DNA of 64,000 nucleotides from Ochotona curzoniae (GCF_017591425.1 NW_024465751.1:8308001-8372000); one strand, 5' to 3'. Numbered from the stretch's first letter, positions 35,606 to 47,985 are shown. Numbers and translations: made by a program. The notes: generated from the letters alone by a model not told the origin.

Positions 35606-36944
35606 GCTGAGTCTTGCCTCCTGGTCCTCCAACCCTCCAACTATCCTGGGTCTCATTCACACTGTACCTCAACACAGCAATCCATAATGTGTCAGGAATA
35701 CAGTAACCATATGACTCACCACCCACACCAGTATCTGCAGAGTAAAAGAGGTGGTATGAATAGCTGTATTGGACTAATATCTGGAAAGCAGGACTATGTT
35801 GCGAAGACGTAGCTGAGCAGCTGCACTAATCACAGGACAGGAGCAGAGGGCACAGGCTCCTTGGCATGTCCCTGTTCATCCGCTGGTAGGCAGGCACTGG
35901 TTTCCTTTGTTCAGTCCTCAGCAATGAACAGACTTTGCTGAGCATGTGCAATAATGCGGAGCCACTTCTCCCTTTCATTGATGCCATTGCATCCGTATGG
36001 ACCATGAGCCTTAGGAGATGTGGCCAATGAGTGGAAGAGCTAAACAAGTAGGAAGGGAAAAGAAATGGCTTGGCTCCAGCAGGACACAGAGTAAGGGGCT
36101 TATGAGAAGGGTCAGAGAGGACAACTGGGCCTCTTGGGTCCAACAGCTAGGTAGCAAGCAGTAGAGTACATCATCCTCATTGTCTGGGATCCCGGCTGGG
36201 AAATTCACATTTTACCAGGTGGGTGAGATTACTACATGTTCTGGAGCAAGAGTTCCTGGAGTGATCCTTGTCTGACTGGCTCCATCATTTGATGCCCAGT
36301 TACCGTTATTACATCTCAATGGGGCTGACAACATTTGCCATGGAACGACTTGGCTTTTGGAAGCAGTTCCTGATACGGAAGTGCAGGGACACATGAACAA
36401 TCAATCTGTTTCTAAGAACACCCCATTATTTTTGCAGAATGCATCCTAATTTTTCATTATTTCACTACTGTTACACATTCGTATATATAAAGTATTAAAA
36501 ATGGTGCCCTATTAATGTGACATGTGTTACTTAATATTTTTATTATTATTTCATTCAGTTATCACAAACACCATACAAAACAGATCAAACAGATATGATG
36601 AGAAGAAAACTAAGCACAGAGTGACCAAATCAACTTTTCAGGATTTCCTGGCCAATATCTTTCAATAGCAATGACCCGGGAGAGAATTCTATGGGTTTTT
36701 CTAAGAACTGTGTTATTCACATTGCAATTTCAGTGTGTAAGTCCAGGCTCCTTCCTGTCATGTATAATGAGGCAACTAACTTGTGAAATTGGATTCTTAG
36801 AACTCTAAAGCAAGTTTGCCTGCCCCCAAAAGGTCATCAGTGTCCTAAATCTGTGTGATGACCGGATAATTGTAATTGCTTGTGCTAGGCCTGCTGGGCC
36901 CTGTCTCTCTGGTTTCTATCTGCAGAGCAGTAAAGCAATATCTC

Positions 36945-37195
36945 GTGATAGGCACCACCTTACTATCCAACCTTCTATGACTGTCTGGGAAATCAGCAGA
37001 AGGCAGTCCTAGGCCTTGGGTGCCTATACCTGTGTGGGAAGCAGGGAAGAAGCTCATGGCTTTTGGCTTTGGATAGGCTCTGGCGTTGGCCATCTGGGGA
37101 GTGAACCAGTGGACAGACGACCTCTCTCAGTCTCTTCTCAATGCAGAAATCTGCCTTTAAAATAAAAATAAATAAATCTATTAAAAAATAAATGT
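36945..37195 (+). mobile_element. CSINE, old, 5'-truncated
   Basis: GGCCATCTGGGGAGTGAACC and AATAAAAATAAATAAATCTA. Confidence 0.72.
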
Positions 37196-37555
37196 CCACT
37201 CTTATACACATAGAACATCACTGATTAGCTCCTAGTGAAATCAAGCAAATAAAATTAAAACCAAGTTATTAACAGCATATAAGCAGACACTGCTGAAATT
37301 ACAGGAAGAAATGAAGATAAAGGTGACTATGGGTTCATTTCCAGAGAAATCTGAGATCTTAGTGGTTTCAGTTCAACTTCGTACACCAGCTGAGATCAAA
37401 ATCTCTTGAGAATGAGGCATGGAAAGCAGAGTAGTGGGTGCTTGTGCCTGGTCCTGATGATATGAAAAGGTAGGTGATGTCTTTCAGTAGACCCTCCTGG
37501 AAAGCCCCAGTACCTGCTCCTGGAGGTTGAGCTTTGCTGGTATTAAAGATACTTT

Positions 37556-37876
37556 AGACTGCCATTGTGCCAAAGCACATTAAGCTTCCATCTATAATGT
37601 CAGCAACTCATATGGGTGCCAGTTCGAGTCCTGGCTGCTCCACTTCCGCTCCAGCTCCCTACTGATGCACATGAGAATGCAGTGGAGTATGGTCCAGCTG
37701 CTTGTGTCCCTGCGTCCACATGGGAGAACCAGAAGAAGCTCCTGACTCCTGGATCTGACCTGACCCAGCTCTGCCTGTAGCAGCCATCTGGGAACCAAAT
37801 ACACAGAAGGGAGATCTGTCTGTATCTCTCTGTAACTCTGCTTTTTTCAAATAAATGAAAAGTAAATCTTTTAAAT
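37556..37876 (+). mobile_element. CSINE, old rabbit-like subfamily
   Basis: GTGCCAGTTCGAGTCCTGGC retains a good tRNA B-box and resembles the rabbit type, so it predates the pika-specific burst. Confidence 0.78.
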
Positions 37877-38084
37877 AAGTTGATGCTCTAAAAATTACAA
37901 AGACAGTAACTTGGGAACTAAACAGCTATTCAAGGCCTCTTTGAGGAGTGATAGAAATCAAGAGACATAAAGGAAAAGAAGATGATGTATCTGCCCACCA
38001 GGGGCAAGTGCCGCTGCCAGAGAGCAGTGCTGTGTTCCCTGGGCAGGGAACTGATCCTGTCTGTGTAGAAAGTGCATTTTACAA

Positions 38085-38325
38085 GTTGTGGTGCAGTGAG
38101 CTAAGGTTTGTCTACTACACCAATATCCTGTATTGGACTACCCAGGCCACTCATGTAGACCTGGATGGAGCTCCAGCATTGTGGCTGGCCTGGACCTGCT
38201 TTGGTTGTTGCAGTCATTTTAGGGCTTTGAGGGAAGGGCGATGAACCAGCATATGGAAGATCTTGCTCTTACTCTCGGCCTTTCATATGAACAAATAAGT
38301 CTACACGTTTTAAAATCAAGCTGCA
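38085..38325 (+). mobile_element. CSINE, very old
   Basis: GTTGTGGTGCAGTGAGCTAA head, GAACCAGCATATGGAAGATC and TATGAACAAATAAGTCTA; strongly diverged. Confidence 0.6.
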
Positions 38326-38634
38326 CCTTTAATAATAAAACAGTGAATAAACTGAGGGAAAAATCATATCCAGTCACCAAGACATTATCAATAACATTAA
38401 CTCTCAAGCTCACCTGGGTTGCAAAAGCCATCTCACAGGGGCAAACAATGCCTCAATAGATTACAGAATTCTTAGTGGGGTGCTTGAGTGTCCATGCAAA
38501 AAGGGAGTGAGACTGCTTCAAGGTGGTCAAATTCGCCGGTTTTGACACAAACAGACTGTTTCTCACCAAAACTTCAATGGATTCATTTATTTCCATATTT
38601 ATGGGTTTGCACATTCCTTTTGCATGCAGATCTG

Positions 38635-39080
38635 GCTGTACTGATGTCCTGTTGTTGCTACAGCAAATTGTCACAAACTGAATGACTTAAAGTAACAGGA
38701 ATATATATTATCTGATGGTCTGTGTGTTAGAAATCTGATTGTAGGACCCGCTGGGCTAAAAGTCAAAATATTATCCTTCCTGGAGGCTCCGTGGGGAGAA
38801 TCCATTTCCTTACCTTTTCCGGTTGCTAAAGGTGGAATTCACCCCTTGGCTCAGGGACCCCAACTTTCATTTCAAAGCCAGTCATGAAGGTCATGTCCTT
38901 CTCATAATGTCATCTCTTATTCTCTGCAGTCAGGAAAGGTTTTAGCATTCAAAGACCAAGCTGATTACATTAGCTTCACCCAGATAACGAGGATAGTCTT
39001 CCTTCCTCCAGATCCTTAACGCCTGTGAAGATTCCCTTTTTGGACATCTTTGAGGACCATCATTCTGTCTACGCAAAGAG
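38635..39080 (-). mobile_element. MaLR-type LTR fragment, reverse orientation
   Basis: TGTTGCTACAGCAAATTGTC, ACAAACTGAATGACTTAAAG and the later CTCATAATGTCATCTCTTAT and GATTACATTAGCTTCACCC segments follow the reverse-complement order of MLT1-like LTRs. Heavily diverged, no coding content. Confidence 0.55.
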
Positions 39081-39589
39081 TTATAATTCCTTTTGATCAC
39101 TTCTTACTTTAAGGCACAAATTATCCTCAATTTGCCCAATTGAAGCGCCCCCAAGGTAACATCTGTGTCCTTTTGATATGCTCCCATATCTATTGAAGCA
39201 CTAAAAAAAAGTGATTTCTGGCACAATGCTACCGTATGAATTCTTCTTGTATTGTCCAAGCCCTGGCATCAGCCATGTCCCTGTGATTCTTGGTTCCCTT
39301 TCTCCAGAATAATATCTGGAGCTACAGTAGAGCTATTGAGTATGCTCTTTGCTATGGAACAGCATTGCTCCCAGAACACAGGTTAGTGAATATGCATGTG
39401 TATACTTACAGTTACATATTAAAAAATCACTCATCTATTTTTTTTCTGTGCCTCAGGGTATATAACAATGAAATTGCAACAATGCTTCCAATTTATTTAT
39501 TTTCAGATTTAAAAAAATTTTTAAAATTATATTTTGATAATCTTTACATAGTTAATTAGGGTAAAAAGGTTCAAGGGCTACAGGAAAGT

Positions 39590-40050
39590 GGGTAAGACTA
39601 TTATTTTTTCCATATTGTTTCCTTCATGTTTAAAGGGGGGTATTTAGGGAGAATTCCCACCCAATTTCCCACCCTCCCCAGGTGCCGGATGTAGGGTATG
39701 CTCTGAGGTTCTTGCTCAAGTGGTTTTGATATTTCAACAGTTATGAATCGCTGCCAATCTTGCCACTCCAAGCACTATGAGGTCTTTGAAGAATCCACTG
39801 GTTGATATAGTCCATCATAGAGTCTCTGTTTGCCCCGTATTTCGCTGCCAAGATATAGCTGAGATGGTTGGTTGACCTGTTCTGCCTTCTCTCTTTTCTT
39901 GGTTAGGGTTCTGAGTCCCGCATTTTGATTGGGGAGAGCTCCAAAGAAACTTTGTCTGAGGTGTGCTCAAACCAGATTCTTGTATGTGCTAGCAAGTACA
40001 GGGCTCGGCTCAGTCCATCGCCCTGATCAGCTGGTGGTTGCAATTCTTTG
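39590..40050 (-). mobile_element. Long G-rich repeat family, 3' end (copy D, reverse)
   Basis: In minus-strand sense it runs from the last VNTR unit (AATTGCAACCACCAGCTGATC, shared with 15550) through CTCAGACAAAGTTTCTTTGG. It continues through TATCAACCAGTGGATTC, GGAGTGGCAAGATTGGCAG and ATCAAAACCACTTGAGCA to an A-rich end near 39600. It is 5'-truncated, as expected of a reverse-transcribed element. Confidence 0.72.
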
Positions 40051-40052
40051 AA

Positions 40053-40346
40053 AGGAAGATTTAAAGAGAGAAGGAGAGACAAAGAGAGATCCTCCATCCA
40101 CTGGTTCACTCCCCAAATGGTTGCAATTGCCAGAAATGGGTGGACCTGAAACCAGGAGCCAGGAGCTTCTTGCAGGTCTTCCACATGGGTGCAGGGGTTG
40201 AAATCTGGACCACCTTCCTCTGCTTTCCTAGACTACAAGCAGGGATCTGAATCAGCAGTGGAGCAGCTGGGACATGAACTGGTGCCCATTTGGAATGCCA
40301 GTGCAACAGGTGGAGACTTAGTCAACTATGACATGGTACCGGCCTC
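40053..40346 (-). mobile_element. CSINE, older
   Basis: CATCCACTGGTTCACTCCCC and GACATGGTACCGGCCTC end; abuts G-rich repeat copy D. Confidence 0.75.
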
Positions 40347-41257
40347 AAAAATACTTCCAAACCTAATCAAACGCACAAGATTTATTTGGCAGGGGAACAT
40401 CTGGCCTGTGGGCTGTGTGAGTTCTGTGAAATTATTTCATCTGACCCTGCCAGGGCAACCACAGATGGAACTCAAAATTGAGTAAGTCTCTAGCAAGAAA
40501 ATTTTTAAGTTGATATGTGGCATGCCTCATATATGATGTATCGAATGCCCAGATGGCTCATGGAGGAAAAAAATTTTCCCCTCCCCTGATTCAGAGTTAT
40601 CCATTGTCCCTCTTCCAAGCCTGTAAGTCCCTTCAACCATAAAGCATCTGCTTCCCATCATCTTTCATGGGAACTAATCTTCAGGTGTGTGACCAATTTT
40701 CCTCTTCCACTTGTATCCACTCACTGCACCGTGCAGACATCCTGCCCAATCCATTTAGTGCTCCCTGATGGATGCTCACCCTCTTCCGGTTATGAGCACT
40801 AATGTCAAGTTGCAGCCCATGTAAATGCTGTTCTCACTATGATGGGACAAGCATCTGATTAGCTCCGTTCCCCTTGTTGTGGGTCTTTCCACTGCTTGTA
40901 GCTGCACACTGGCAACCTCTGTTACCACACACTGCTCTCTTCTCTCCCTTAAAGACCCTTTTCTCTCTCTGTTTGGGCCCTGACCTTCTCACCACCTTCC
41001 GGTCTATAATACTTTCACTGAACTTCTTTCCTACATATCAATGACCTTTGCGAGATGATCTCAGCAGACTCTTGGGGTGTCTACATGACTCCACTTGTCA
41101 TGCCCAGGTTCTCAGTCAATACACCGAGCACTGACAGGTGAGGAACAACTCCTCGGAAGTACCTGAAAAAGAATAAAGTGTTGAAAGTAAAAGCAGCAAG
41201 CCTATTAGCACCACAGACCCTTGTGAAGATAAGAGCTGTACAGTTGGATGCCAATGC

Positions 41258-41570
41258 ACTTAAATGTTTCCATTTGAAAGCAGAGTTAACAGGGAGAAGA
41301 GAGTGATTTTTCATCTGCTGATTCACTCCCCAAATGAGCGCAAGGGCTGGAGCTGAGCTCATCTGAAGTTAGGAGCCTCTTTCTGCTCTCCCACGTGGGT
41401 ACAGCAGTCCAAGGAATTGGGACACCCCCCACCCCCTCCCCCCGCTGATTTCTCAGGCCATAAACATACAGCTGGGTTGGGAGTATAGAATCCAGGACAC
41501 GAACAGGTGCCAGATGAATGCTGGCACCACAGGCAGAAGCTTAGCCTACGATGCCATGGTGCTGGTCAGC
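41258..41570 (-). mobile_element. CSINE, older, left arm of an inverted duplication
   Basis: A nearly complete minus-strand body, ending GATGCCATGGTGCTGG. Its first ~106 bp are repeated inverted at 41742-41854. Confidence 0.75.
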
Positions 41571-41741
41571 CTTATGTGCTTCTGAACCATGGCTCCCAGT
41601 GGGATAGATATTTGGAAGAACTAAAACCCACTCATCTCTTTCACTTGGCCTGTATAGCCAGGTGGCTGGTCTCTTCCTCAGCAGTAGAGTGGAGATTTTT
41701 TCCTCTGGAAAAGTTCACTCTGAATATTTCAGAACTCATAG

Positions 41742-41854
41742 GATGAGCTCAGTTCCAGCCGTTGTGCCCATTTGGGGAGTAAATCAGCAGATGAAAAATC
41801 ACTCTCTTCTCCCTGTTAACTCCGCTTTCAAGTGAAAAAAAAAAACATTTAAGT
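41742..41854 (+). mobile_element. CSINE 3' part, right arm of an inverted duplication
   Basis: Reverse complement of 41258-41363, including the private GTTAACAGGGAGAAGAGAGTG stretch and the flank CTTAAATG. Confidence 0.8.
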
Positions 41855-41894
41855 TGTGTAGTTTTCCTCTTTCAGTAAAGATGCTAGTTCTAAC

Positions 41895-42212
41895 ACTTAA
41901 ACAGTGTCTTCTTGCTTGCACTGTTTCCAACAAGAAATGTGTTCCTTTGGATGTGGTATGTCTTTATCTTTAGATTGCTTTTAAGATGTTCCTTTTATGG
42001 GCACTTCAGGGTAGTCTTATTCATTCTTCTTGGGCTTGTTTTGTTATGGATTTATGGTTCTACAGAATTTGGTAAACATTTTGGCTATTATTTCTTCAAA
42101 TGCTTTTTCCATTTTTCTAATGTCTCACCTTAGTGAAATTACAGTTACACATGTACTAGGCTTTTTTAGCTTGCACTACATCTCAATACCTTTGTGCTTT
42201 TTTTCTTTATAA
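41895..42212 (+). mobile_element. Old L1M 3'-end fragment
   Basis: It contains TTTGGTAAACATTTTGGCTA, TTATTTCTTCAAATGCTTTT and AAATTACAGTTACACATGTA in the order found in L1M 3' ends. It abuts the 5' edge of G-rich repeat copy C. Confidence 0.6.
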
Positions 42213-44515
42213 TGTGCAAGATCTATGGCTGGGAACAGGCCAAGTTGGGGAGTAAAAGGGACGCCCTGGCTGGGTTGTGGTTCCCACTGGTGAGTGCAAA
42301 GGCCAGAGTCGGGGCTGTTGTCTAATCTGGATATGGCTGCTGTGTTCCTTGGCACAAGTGTGGGCTGGGTCTTGGTTGTACCAGGCTGGGCTAGATTCTG
42401 GCACCCACTGGTGCTTGTGAGAACCAAGGTAGACTAGGTAGGCTAGGCTACGTCTTTGTTCCTGCTGAGCCATTTGTGAGCTGTGTCTGGGTGTGGACCA
42501 GCCTTGGCTGGGCTGTAGCACCAAACAGTATAAACCAGAATGGGTTAAGGCTGGTCAGGTAAGGCTACTGTTTCTGTTAGAAAAGGAGGTAGACTAAGTA
42601 GGGATGGCTCATAGATCCAGTGGTATGTGCGAGATCTGGCATTGGGAGAGGTTCTAATGGAGAAGCTTGGGGAACTCCTCTGTCTGGACACAGTCCCTGC
42701 AGGTGAGTGCAAGAACCGTGATAGGAAGCAGCCCAGACCAGGCCAGGCAATGGTACTCACCAGCATACATTTGGTGCATGTTGGGGGTGAACCAGGCTGG
42801 GCCAGTTCACATCACCTGCTAGCGAATCTGAGCACCAGAATGGAGTGTGGGTTGGGCCAAGTTGGGTCACAACACAAGCCAGCTCACATGAATGCAGGGA
42901 CTAGGGGCCAGTTGGGCTAGCTTAAGCTGTAGCCCCCATAAGCATGACCTGGAATTGAGGGTGGGATGAGCCTGTCCAGGGTGCACCACCCACTAGCAAA
43001 TGTTGAGGTGAGACAGGCTATGCCAGACCAGGCCACAGCACCCAACCAGGTGGGCCCAGGGAGAAAGTGGGTGAAGCTGGTGGAGGGTGCTGCTTGGGGA
43101 TCCTCTTTTGGACCACCACTCCCACTGGAGAACATGAGCTGCGATGGGGCAGACCAGGCCTGGCAGGGCTACAACAGTGTTGGCCTCATGTGAGCTGGGT
43201 TAGGGAAAAACCAGACTGGGTTTGACTGTTCCTATTGTTGCATGCATAAGCCAGAAAGGGTATCTGCTGGTTGGGCTTTGCCACAGCTTCAGCTGGCAGA
43301 TGCTAGCGTTGTGGGCTAATTCTCTCAAACTGCAGAACCACCTGGAGAATGCAGGATCCTTGAATGGGAGTGGGCCCAGTAGGGAAGCAGTGGGGACCTC
43401 CCTCCTGGGATACCACTCCAACTGGTGAGCATGAGAACCAGGATGGGCTGCAGGCATGGATAGACAGAGAGTGATACCTGCTGGCAGATGTGTGGGCTGG
43501 ATGGGGGTGGGGAGCTGGTTGGGTTGAACTAGGCTTCAATGCCCATTGACATGTATGAGAGTTAACTGGGATGTGGGATCAGTCTGCTGTACATACTGGC
43601 AGACATGGGAACCAGGGCAGGGGGCAGGCTTGGTAGGGGCTATTGTAGTTCGCTCCAACTAACTGCAGCTCCGACTGGTTTGCATGAGGGCCAAGTGTGT
43701 GGTTGGCAGGATTGGACTGGGCTGCAATACCCATCGGTTTGTGAAAAAGACAGGGCTGGAGACACTATTGACGTGGCAATTGTAACTACCAGCATATGCA
43801 TAAGCCAAGTGGGGCAACAGAATGTGCCGGATTTTGTATTGACAAACACACACAAGAATAAGGTCTGGGATCATCTCAGACGAAATTTTGATTGGGATCT
43901 CCCAACGGAATTGCTTGACTCAGAACCCCAATCATGAAGAGAATTGCAGGTTTCGGTTTCATGATTCGACTGTGGGATGCATGAGTTAGAGCTGAGCCTC
44001 CTCAGTGGCTCAGATGGAGCAGTGGACACCATATCCAGGTGCACATGAAGGATACAGCAGTACATTGGAGCCTGCAGAAGACACCTGGTGCTATGGCAGA
44101 GGATGGAAGACAGAAAAAATTGATCAACTACCCCAGCCAAGTGTTGGCAGTGAATATTTGGGCAATTGGAGACTCTAAGGTGGACTATTTCAACCAGTGG
44201 ATTCTGGAGTGATGTCCTCATGCTTGGAGTGGTAAGATTGGCAGTAATTCAGACTGTTGAACTATCAAAACTTCTTGAGCAGTGTCCTCGGAGCATGCAC
44301 CACATCGGGGACCTGGGGTGGTGTCTGGTGGCTGTCCCCCATTCCAGGGTGCAGAGGAATTTGGGAAGCTGCTTGTCCCACCCCCTCTCCTCAAATACAA
44401 AAAGAAAAAAAAAAGAGAATGTGGAAATGGTGATCTCACCCACCTTCCTGTAGCCCTTGATCCTAAACATCCTAATCAAATGTCATTAAATAATAATAAT
44501 AAAAGATATGAGGGG
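42213..44515 (+). mobile_element. Long G-rich tandem-structured repeat, copy C with 3' end
   Basis: This is the most complete copy. The tandem region 42213-43870 is colinear with copy A. It is followed by a unique 3' part with GACTATTTCAACCAGTGGAT, GGAGTGGTAAGATTGGCAG and AACTATCAAAACTTCTTGAG, then an A-rich stretch and AATAATAATAATAAAA at the end. No ORF1 or ORF2 homology was seen. Confidence 0.75.
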
Positions 44516-45020
44516 GCAAGATGTTGGCAAACCAGCAGAGAGGGTCGGAGGCACACTTACTAGCATGCGTGGCCGCTGGGTAGTCAGGCAGAGGCCCAGC
44601 ATGGTATAACACTGCCAGAGGCCTGGGCTTGGGGATCTGTGTGCTTGCATGCATCCGGGACTGAAGATTGCTCAGGGAAGAGGGTCTTGGAACAATGAAA
44701 TCAACAGCAGTCTCAGAACTATCAAAACCACTTGAGCAGTGTCCCCAGAACTTGCTACATATCAGGGACCCTAGCATGACATCAGTTGGCCATCCCCCAC
44801 CCTGGTACTGATGCAGATGGGCTGCTGGGGGTGGCCCTCTCCCGTTCTCTTCCCACTTTCTCCAAATAGAGGAAGGAAAAAGATTAGAAACGATTGTCTC
44901 ATCCACTTTGCCCCATTCTTTGACATCCCCACCATAATCAGTGGTCCACATGGTCATGCGTCCTTCTTAACTATGTAAACATCATCAAAAATAAATTATT
45001 AGAAAAAAACATAAAAATGT
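44516..45020 (+). mobile_element. Second 3'-end module of the G-rich repeat family
   Basis: It repeats the end of copy C in diverged form: AACTATCAAAACCACTTGAG, GCAGTGTCC, CAGGGACC, GGCCATCCCCCACC, then TCTCATCCACTTTGCCCC and an A-rich end (AAATAAATTATTAG). The two modules lie head to tail, either as a tandem 3' end or as two insertions. Confidence 0.6.
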
Positions 45021-45029
45021 GTATTTAAA

Positions 45030-45345
45030 AGAATTCTTTAGTTTCATTGGAAAGGCAGATTTATAGAGAAAAGGATAGACAGAAAAAGAGTTTCTATCCA
45101 CTGGCTCACTCCCCAAGTGCCCCCAGTGGCCAGAACTGAACCTATCCAAAGCCAGGATCCAGGAGGCTCTTCTGGATCTCCTTTGGGGGACAGGGTCCCG
45201 AGGCTTTGGACCATCCTCTGCTTCCTACCTAATACACAGACAGGAAGCTGGATGGGAAGTAAAGCAGCAAGACACAAACAGGTACCTACATGGAATCCCA
45301 GTGCTTGTGTGGGGAGGATTAGCCAGTAAAACCATTGTACCAGCC
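45030..45345 (-). mobile_element. CSINE
   Basis: TTTCATTGGAAAGGCAGATT and GTACCAGCCCC end. Confidence 0.78.
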
Positions 45346-45351
45346 CCTAAA

Positions 45352-45662
45352 AAGTGTTATTATTTGAAATGCAGAGTGATAGAGGAAGAGGGAGAGCAGG
45401 TTAGAGAGAAACAGAGAGAATCTTATAAATAGTAGTACATTCCTCAAATGCCTGCAAGAACCAGAACTAGTCCAACCTAATCCAGGATATAGGAACTTTA
45501 TTCAACTGTGTTTTGAGGGCTTTAGGTACCCAAGTATTTGAGTCATCATCTACTGCCATCTAGGGTACATGTTAGCAGCACCCTGGAAAGAAAATGGAGG
45601 CGACACTCCGGTACTGATTGCTGACAGCTCTAGCAGTGCCTTACCCCGCTGCATCACAACAC
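45352..45662 (-). mobile_element. CSINE, very old
   Basis: GAAATGCAGAGTGATAGAGG, GCATCACAACACCTG end; strongly diverged. The CSINE at 45030-45345 adjoins it. Confidence 0.6.
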
Positions 45663-46589
45663 CTGTTCCCTAGATTGGGACCCAGATATTTTATATTCCT
45701 GTGGTTTTATATTCTTATTGCGCTTTGCTCTGGAACATTGTTAAATTACTGAAAAACATTTTTTTTCCAGATCTTGAGTTTGGATATTTGATAAATGGAA
45801 CCAGAGCAGTGTTCAGGCTAGGACTTGCTCAATTCAGTCACATGTACATTACAGGATTTTCCAGTCCAAACTGTTAGGTTATAGGTGACTGCCAGGTCCT
45901 GTCACGGCTGATGCTTCTGGCTGCTTCTTCCCCTATCTACACATGTTTTGTTTTATGCATGTGTGAATCATTGCTCAGTTGCATACTCAATGGAAACCAT
46001 CCCCAGAGTTTTGTCTCCTTTTTTTGACCATAGCTGGTTCTCTCCAGATATTCCTGTGGATTTTAATTACCATTTGATCTGATGCCATTTTCTTAATCCA
46101 ATACAGTTTAGCTCTCATTTCTTCAGTGCTATTATTGGCAAATAAGTAATATTTCAATATATTATAGTCTAATAATGGCTACATGAAAATGCTTTACACA
46201 ATTAGTTTTTAAATCAGTGGAAGAAAAAAAAGTAAAAGCTTTACAGATGTGTACTATCTTTTTAAATAATACAATTCACTTTACTGGTACTGATGAAGTT
46301 TGTGGGTGTGAATTCAAATGACCATCTGGGGCCACTTATTTTCAGCCTGAAAAATGACCTCCAGTATTCCTTACAAGTTAAGTCTGCTGGAAATTGTTTT
46401 TATTTATCAAGGATGTCTATTTCTCCTTCAGTTTTGAAATAGCTTTGCCGAAGACTGGATTCCTGGTTCACAGCTTTTCCTTCCAGAGCTTTGATTCTGT
46501 CCTACTGTCATCAGTGCCCATTGTCTCTGATGAGGAGTCAACAGTCAATTTTATTGAGGATCTTTTACATATGATAAATCTTTTCTCTG

Positions 46590-46925
46590 GGATTTTTATT
46601 TGAAATACAGAGTTATATGGAGAGAGGGACACACACACACCTAGAGAGAGAGGAGAAGAAAAAGAGAGAGAGATCTATTTTCCATCCATTGGTTTACTCC
46701 CCAGATGGCTGCATTCTGCTCCAGGCAGAAACCAGGAGTTTCATCTGGCTCTCCCACTTAGATGGCAGGGGCCCAGGGACTTGGGTAACCTTCCACTTTT
46801 TTCCTAGATGTAATAGGAGGGTGCTTGATCAGAGGTGGAGCAACTGGGACCTGAATTTAGATCCATACGGAGTGCTTGTGACACAGCCAATGACTTAACT
46901 CATTGTGCCACAGCACTGGCCCCTC
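46590..46925 (-). mobile_element. CSINE, old, inside L1M
   Basis: CATCCATTGGTTTACTCCCC and CATTGTGCCACAGCACTGG end. Confidence 0.75.
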
Positions 46926-47069
46926 TTGAATTGTTCAGATATTTTCTCCTTAGGAATTTTTAGAACTTTGATTCTACTTGCAAAAAATGTCTTGTTTGCT
47001 TATATACAGAAAGTCCTTTGTTATTATATTTTTAGATATTATTCCTTCTCATTTTTCACTCTTCTTTTT

Positions 47070-47336
47070 TAAAGATTAATTGACTTGAAAGACAGAGAGT
47101 AAGGGGGAGAGAATCTTGCACCCACTGGTTTGCACACCACATGGCCACAACCATTGACAGAATCCAGGAGTCTGTAATTCCATCTGGGTCTAGAACTCCA
47201 CTTGGACCTTCATCTCCTGATTTCCCAGGTTTATTAGCAGGGAAGCGGAGTTGCAAGGACTTAAACTGGCCCTCAATGGAAGATGCCAGCATTGTGCATG
47301 GAGGCTGAGCCCACTGCACCACAAGGGCAGCCCTTC
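47070..47336 (-). mobile_element. CSINE, old, inside L1M
   Basis: AAAGATTAATTGACTTGAAA, ACCACATGGCCACAACCATT, and AGGGCAGCCC end. Confidence 0.72.
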
Positions 47337-47985
47337 TGTCCCTCTTGTGTTGCTGCCACTAAACATAATGTGCATATTACACTGCACATTACATTGCCTG
47401 AAAAACCCTTCATTTTTCTTCCTTATTATTTTTTTTAAGTTTATTTCATACTCTTTATGAGTCTTCAGGATTCCTGGCTATTTCTTCTGCCAACCTGAAT
47501 TTAGAGTCGAACCCCATCTGATCAAATAATATAATACGCTTTACAACTCCCAAACTTCCAGTTAGTTCTTTCTGGTAATTTATATCTTCATTGATACTCT
47601 CTATTTGATATGACATTGTCATCATCTATCCTTTGACTTTTATAAAATTTAATGTCGTTCAGTTCTTTGAACTCATGTCTATTTTGATGTCTCCCTCCAT
47701 TAAAGCCAACAGTCTGTCTCCTTTACAATTTCTGTTGCCTGCTGCTTATATTCTTCTGGGTAGGAGTCACACTTTACCATTTCTCTGCAAATCTCAGTTT
47801 TTGTAGATAACTGGACATTCCGTATAGCAATTTTTCTCCTCCAGGATTTTTCTTGTTGTTTGGTGATTGGCAGGACTATTCTAGAAAAGTCTTTTTTTTC
47901 TCTCTCTCTTTCAAGCTTCTTTTTAGAGGGCTCAGCTGAAGACAGGTGCATTGCTTGTCATCTTGACAATGGTTTTTTGTTTTAG

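Larger units (their letters stand above)
33698..36944. other. Intergenic DNA with only old repeat pieces
   Basis: Outside the L2, CA and MIR pieces listed, no gene, RNA or further repeat was recognised. Confidence 0.45.
46290..47985 (+). mobile_element. Old L1M 3'-end fragments, split by two SINEs
   Basis: Unique pieces at 46290-46590, 46926-47070 and 47340-47985 carry L1M 3'-end signatures: TCTGATGAGGAGTCAACAGT, ATTGAGGATCTTTTACATATG, CTATTTGATATGACATTGTC and ATAACTGGACATTCCGTA. CSINEs at 46590-46925 and 47070-47336 interrupt it, so it predates them. Strand follows remembered consensus orientation. Confidence 0.65.

Noticed and set aside
13370..45020. L1 ORF1 or ORF2 coding pieces next to the G-rich repeat copies
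   Set aside because: No reverse transcriptase or endonuclease signatures were found in any frame, so an L1 origin for the family stays unproven.
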